Shown piece by piece: positions 59,970-64,000 of a stretch of DNA of 64,000 bases. The notes below the pieces were generated by a model. It searched no databases. It saw only the letters and a list, made by a program, of their open reading frames with translations, and was not told the origin of the DNA. Each line of letters starts with the position of its first letter. Positions within the stretch are counted from its first letter, which is position 1. A program made the position numbers and the translations under genes. This DNA comes from Rhyacichthys aspro (taxonomy: Eukaryota; Chordata; Actinopteri; Gobiiformes; Rhyacichthyidae), in the NCBI GenBank assembly GCA_036850595.1, contig CM072155.1, positions 9,612,256-9,676,255 on the forward strand, read 5' to 3'.

Positions 59970-62120
59970 AAATGCTTATAGCTGAAATTACTGTAACACT
60001 CCAACATTAGTGCAAAAGATAAAACAAACCTTTTTAATTTAAATTCTTACAGCCAAATACCCAAGAGGCTCCTGTGGAAAATAATCTAGAGCCTTGTATT
60101 TTCTGCATCTGCTGCTTTTTCTGTTTGGAAGTGGATGCGTTTAATGAATTGTGATAGTTGCACCAATAAAAGGGACTAAAGCACACTAATGGACTTTGTG
60201 GGATCATTGAGCACGTGTCAGGACATTTACAACTTAGCAGCCAGTGGTTTCTGGTCCAGGACTTAGCACCACTACAGTCTTTACTAAACACTGGGATCAA
60301 GCTCCACACAACATTCACCTGTAACCCAAAGAAGTCTAATGAGATTCTTCATTTAACCATTAACTTTTAAGGACACTAAACACAATGACACAGAACCAAG
60401 AATCTCCTTTTAGAGTTATGTTTATTGTCTCTGATCCTGATTTCTAAAATGTCCTTCTAACTCTGCCATGAGTCTGGACCTGGGCTAACTCTTATAATGT
60501 ATAATACGCTGGTCTCGGTCTCGATAAACTCATGTGGTTCATGTGGTCTTGGAACTTATGACGAAATTTAAATTCTGACTTTCTCTTGAAGTGGTTGAAT
60601 TATAGTCAACAACCTGGTGAAAACATACAAGGCCACATGACTGAGGAGGGTCTATAAAAAGCAGAAATAGACCACACTCTGGTGACCACAGTCTAAGATG
60701 GCCGCCAGATCCTCAGCCGCCGTCGCCGTCCTCCGATCCCATCAGTCAGTGCTGCTCTGAGAGTTTCAGGAACACAACAGGGGGCTGCTGAGGGCCAAAA
60801 TAACAGTGGGCACAGATAAGGCTGACTCTAGTGACTACCAGAAGGATCTGTGTAAACATATACTAAAAGCTAAATGATGCAACTTGAAGTATTACAAAAT
60901 GCAGCGAAAGTTTGTCTTCTAAAATTCAAAAATCAGACGCAATAACTGAACAATGGCTGAAACACAAAGTGCCACCGGTAATGTTGCATTGAAGACTACA
61001 GTGGGACCAAGTTAAATCTCTTATTAATTTAGACCAGTGCATTATTTTTGGGCAGAATTAACACTGAACAGTTGTAATTCAAACTCTATTAGTCCATTTT
61101 AGTCCAGTTTCAAGTTGCAATTTCTTTTGAGCATTTTGTTTTGCAGCATCGGGTTGTTGCCCAACGGTTTTTTATCCTGTATTATTTTGAAACCACATCC
61201 ACACTGTACTGGGGAACATAAAATGAATCTGTTTATAATCTGTTTCTGTAAAGCAATCAAACTGATGCCTAATAAAAGTGATATTTCTGTTCAGATTAGA
61301 CCTCTGTCCCATCAGCTCAGGTCTGGGGACTTCCTTAATTGGCACGTCTTCAAGCAATTAAAAGGGAAATAACTCCCTGTCACGAGTCAGCGCCGGCCTC
61401 TTCCGTCTTTGGGAGCTCTGTTATTAGCAGAGGCATCTTAATGAACTGTAATAACCCGCTTAGCGCCGGCCCTGTGTGTCATGGCCGAAGCTTGAGCAGA
61501 GATTTCTCCACCTGCTGCTTACTGCTGTCACTGCGGGGCTTAAATAATACTGTAGCATGACCTCTGGATACGTTTGAGGCCGCTATGTACATCATCAAAC
61601 GCTCAACAATCGCTATGGAATATTCCCCACCAATTAGTTGGCTGTTAAAACATGCGCTCGGGTTTCTTCGTTACATGTTAGCCCGTGGCGCTGCGGGGAC
61701 ATGTATAGCATGCTTGGACGTGGGGGGTACAACGGTAAAAGGGTGTAAGTGTGAAAGGCCTGCTGGGATCTTTCAGGGTTTTCTCAGCGGACGGTTGAGT
61801 GACGGAGCAGGTGCCGTGTGCTTCCCGTTTCGCTCGCAGTGTTTTTGTCCACACGTATTTGGCACGCGGCGGGAACTCTGGGAAGTATGTCCAATCCCAA
61901 AGTGACAGGGGCCTCATGAACAACTGCTGTTTACTGTACTTTACAAGAGTCATTGCCGCCTCAAAGCACCTGGGTCCTGTGCTACAGATCCAGCTGAACC
62001 TAAAGCGATTATGGCTCTTTCAATCTCAGTCTAGATCAGTACAAGGAAACCAGTCACAGCAGCAGGTGGGAGATACAGTATGTTAACATGAAACTAAGAT
62101 GAAACTACTCTAGACTCTCG
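59970..62120. other. intergenic, no gene established
   Basis: Upstream flank of the PRY-SPRY gene. Open frames here (for example 61585-61905 and 61678-61953) are not recognised. A TATA-like motif followed by a 20-codon frame is listed separately. Confidence 0.4.
60653..60760 (+). promoter_or_regulatory. TATA-like motif with YY1-like start and 20-codon frame
   Basis: TATAAAAA at 60653-60660 is followed 38 bases later by CTAAGATGGCCGCC, which resembles a YY1/Kozak start. The ATG at 60698 opens a 20-codon Ala/Arg-rich frame ending in TGA at 60758-60760, in locally GC-rich sequence. It could be a small gene, a first exon read past its donor, or chance. No downstream exon was identified. Confidence 0.25.
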
Positions 62121-62127
62121 GGCAGGG

Positions 62128-62400
62128 GGTCCAAACTTTTTTGCAAAGAGAGCCACATTCGACGAGAGGATCATTTCCAAACGCTGACAATCTCTTCTGA
62201 TTTTATTCCTTTTCCATAAGTACAGGTTTAAATCAAAATAAGAACGTGTTTGAGGTGGATTCAAACAGGTTTTATTTGGATTTGAAAAGGTTTTCTATGG
62301 ATTTGAATAGGTTTTAGATGGATTCGAACAGGTTTCATTTGGTTTGGAGTAGGTTTTAGTTCAAATTGAACAGGTTTTAGTTGGATTTGAACCTGTTTGA
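62128..62400 (+). repeat. 21-bp-type minisatellite with flanking module, copy C
   Basis: The leader GGGGTCCAAACTTTTTTGCA then AAAGAGAGCCACATTCGA (62128-62165) is followed by eight or so units of GGATTTGAACAGGTTTTA type (62250-62400). Leader and array match, in reverse, 45198-45530. The unit matches the array at 49791. Confidence 0.75.
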
Positions 62401-62680
62401 GTGAAGCTGCTGCTGTTGGGGCCATGAACAGTAGTTTTTATCACAGAAGATGTGGCTGCATAAATCTCACTTTGTGTCCTGATTGGCCTTTACAAAGTTA
62501 ATACTCGCTCTAACTTTCACTCCAAACTGCTGTGACGCTTTTAATGACACTTCCCCTCTATGTCCAGTAATCCATTTAAAAATCATTTCCATTTCATGTT
62601 TTAACTTTCCGCTTCTCGTTTTCGCTCGAGTGAGGAATCAGCTACCAAAAGGCCGAACCCGCTTCGGAAGCCAAGCTGAA

Positions 62681-62718
62681 GGGTCCCCAAAGTGGTATGA
62701 CACGCTTTTTGGGGACCC
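62681..62718. repeat. 11-bp stem hairpin
   Basis: GGGTCCCCAAA (62681-62691) and its exact complement TTTGGGGACCC (62708-62718) are separated by 16 bases. No transcription unit is known here, and it lacks the T-run of a polymerase III terminator directly after. Confidence 0.6.
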
Positions 62719-62719
62719 C

Positions 62720-63415
62720 TTTTGTTAACAGAAGCATGCCTGAACTAAAATGCCCCAGTGGAAATGTGGACAAAGACAATTCCAGTCATTCATAATCAGA
62801 CAAGAGTAGCCAACTGTTCTCACTTTAATGACATTCTAATCAAAATAACAGGCTCCGAAGCCATTATTATTCCTGGAAAATGTCAGTCTACAAGATAAGT
62901 TGAAGTGGTTATTTGACTCCTGTGTTTTTTATGTAATCACACGCTCAGCTACAAACAAAAACACACAACAGCCCCACGTGCGTTTGCCAACATTCAACCA
63001 TGTGGCTTTTGGGCTCTATCCTGAACCAACATAGAACTTCATAGTTTAACATTTTGTGTGGTTAAACCGTCCAGATTTACAGTGTGGAAATGACTGTAAA
63101 ATCAACTGCCCCCACTGAAGTTTAGTGCAACATAAACCTTTTGGCCCGTCCCTAAATCACGGGACGTCATGCCTGGGACACACAGCTGAGCAGAAATCTG
63201 ACAGATTTATGGAGCTGTGCTGAACCTGCTGCTGGTTTCATGTCTGTAATGTGCTCCTCTCTTTTCCCCTGCACTTGACTTAACTGCTTTAGTCCCACTC
63301 TTCACGTGTGCCCCTTGAGTCTCACTCAAATCCTCCCAAAGACTAGCACAACAGAGATTTAAACATAACTGTGTGTGTATGTAAACACTGACTGATGAAC
63401 ATGATGATTATAGTT
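62720..63415. other. intergenic, nothing recognised
   Basis: No gene or repeat family was recognised. Confidence 0.45.
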
Positions 63416-63419
63416 TTGT

Positions 63420-63960
63420 AGTACTCGAGACCGGGCTTGGTCTTGAAAACAGTCTTAAGACTATTTTGTAAAGGTCTTGGTCTTAAACTCTAGTTTACTT
63501 GGTCTTGGACATCAAGACCAACCAAGACCACAAATACCATATGTGTTTTTGAGATTTGATGAAAACTTCTATCATTTAAGTTCAATTAAAACACTAACCT
63601 CCATGAGTCTGGACTTGTACTGTATTTGTTTGACAAAAAAAGACAAATTGAACAGTTCAAAATCCAAATGCCAAAAACTAAGGGCTTAAAAGTGCAATCT
63701 CAAGGAAACTTTTAAAAATTAATAAATAATAAAACAATAAACACAATTCCAAGAATATAAAAACAGGAAAAAAAAAGGGAAGGTAATTAATACTTGGTCT
63801 AAGGCTGGACTGACTCTGCCTCCATTTTTACTGTTGTCTTGCATCTATTGCAGCGTATTGTGTGCTGTTTCTGGTCTTGACTTGGTTTTGACCTGCCATG
63901 GTCTTGGTCTTGTCTTAGTCTAGCTACGCTCTGGTCTCGGACATGTCTTGGTCCGTGCAG
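63420..63960 (-). repeat. GACC/CTTGGT-rich dispersed repeat, copy 3
   Basis: Begins ACTCGAGACCGGGCTTGGTC and is filled with GGTCTTGG motifs. It is the reverse complement of the copies near 10.0 and 59.6 kb (CCATGAGTCTGGACTTG here, CAAGTCCAGACTCATGG there). The family appears in both orientations, as expected of an interspersed repeat. Confidence 0.65.
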
Positions 63961-64000
63961 ACTTTTCCACAACAATCTGAATTCTTCACTTCTTATAAAT

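Overview
This is a nuclear genomic window from a ray-finned fish, probably a percomorph teleost. The evidence is intron-split genes with GT-AG splice sites, vertebrate-type proteins, AATAAA polyadenylation signals, AT-rich repeat-dense spacers and several repeat types common in teleosts. Nothing bacterial is present: no operons, rRNA genes, CRISPR arrays or phage genes.

Three genes can be assembled exon by exon. tbc1d17 (minus strand, 28275-35799, 17 coding exons, 624 codons) encodes a TBC-domain Rab GTPase-activating protein. akt1s1 (plus strand, 40128-44302, 5 coding exons, 346 codons) encodes PRAS40, the Akt substrate that restrains mTORC1. These two are divergent neighbours, as they are in human 19q13.33, so the pair is conserved synteny. 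Their roughly 4.3-kb interval holds a CRE/ETS/CCAAT promoter on the tbc1d17 side and a cluster of four CACGTG E-boxes on the akt1s1 side. The third gene (minus strand, 48225-59167, 4 proposed coding exons, 218 codons) encodes a stand-alone PRY-SPRY (B30.2) protein. It lies tail to tail with akt1s1, and its proposed first intron is about 9.4 kb and full of repeats.

From 1 to about 28 kb I find no host gene. That stretch holds a non-autonomous hAT element with an 8-bp target duplication (741-1193), two copies of a GGGTGACC inverted-repeat element (4178-5127 and 14178-14420), an element with ~100-bp inverted ends (17378-18050), and a decayed non-LTR retrotransposon with endonuclease, reverse transcriptase, RNase H and a Cys-rich tail (about 23560-26400, minus strand).

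Several repeat families recur within the window. A 21-bp minisatellite occurs at about 45.2, 49.8 and 62.2 kb, twice with the same flanking module. A GACC/CTTGGT-rich family occurs at about 10.0, 59.6 and 63.4 kb. A ~230-bp repeat occurs at 15.85 and 43.58 kb.

In function, the two conserved neighbours both touch nutrient signalling and membrane traffic or autophagy. The CACGTG cluster raises the testable idea that MiT/TFE or USF factors control akt1s1. I found no clearly novel molecular system; the most interesting items are regulatory and repeat-structural.
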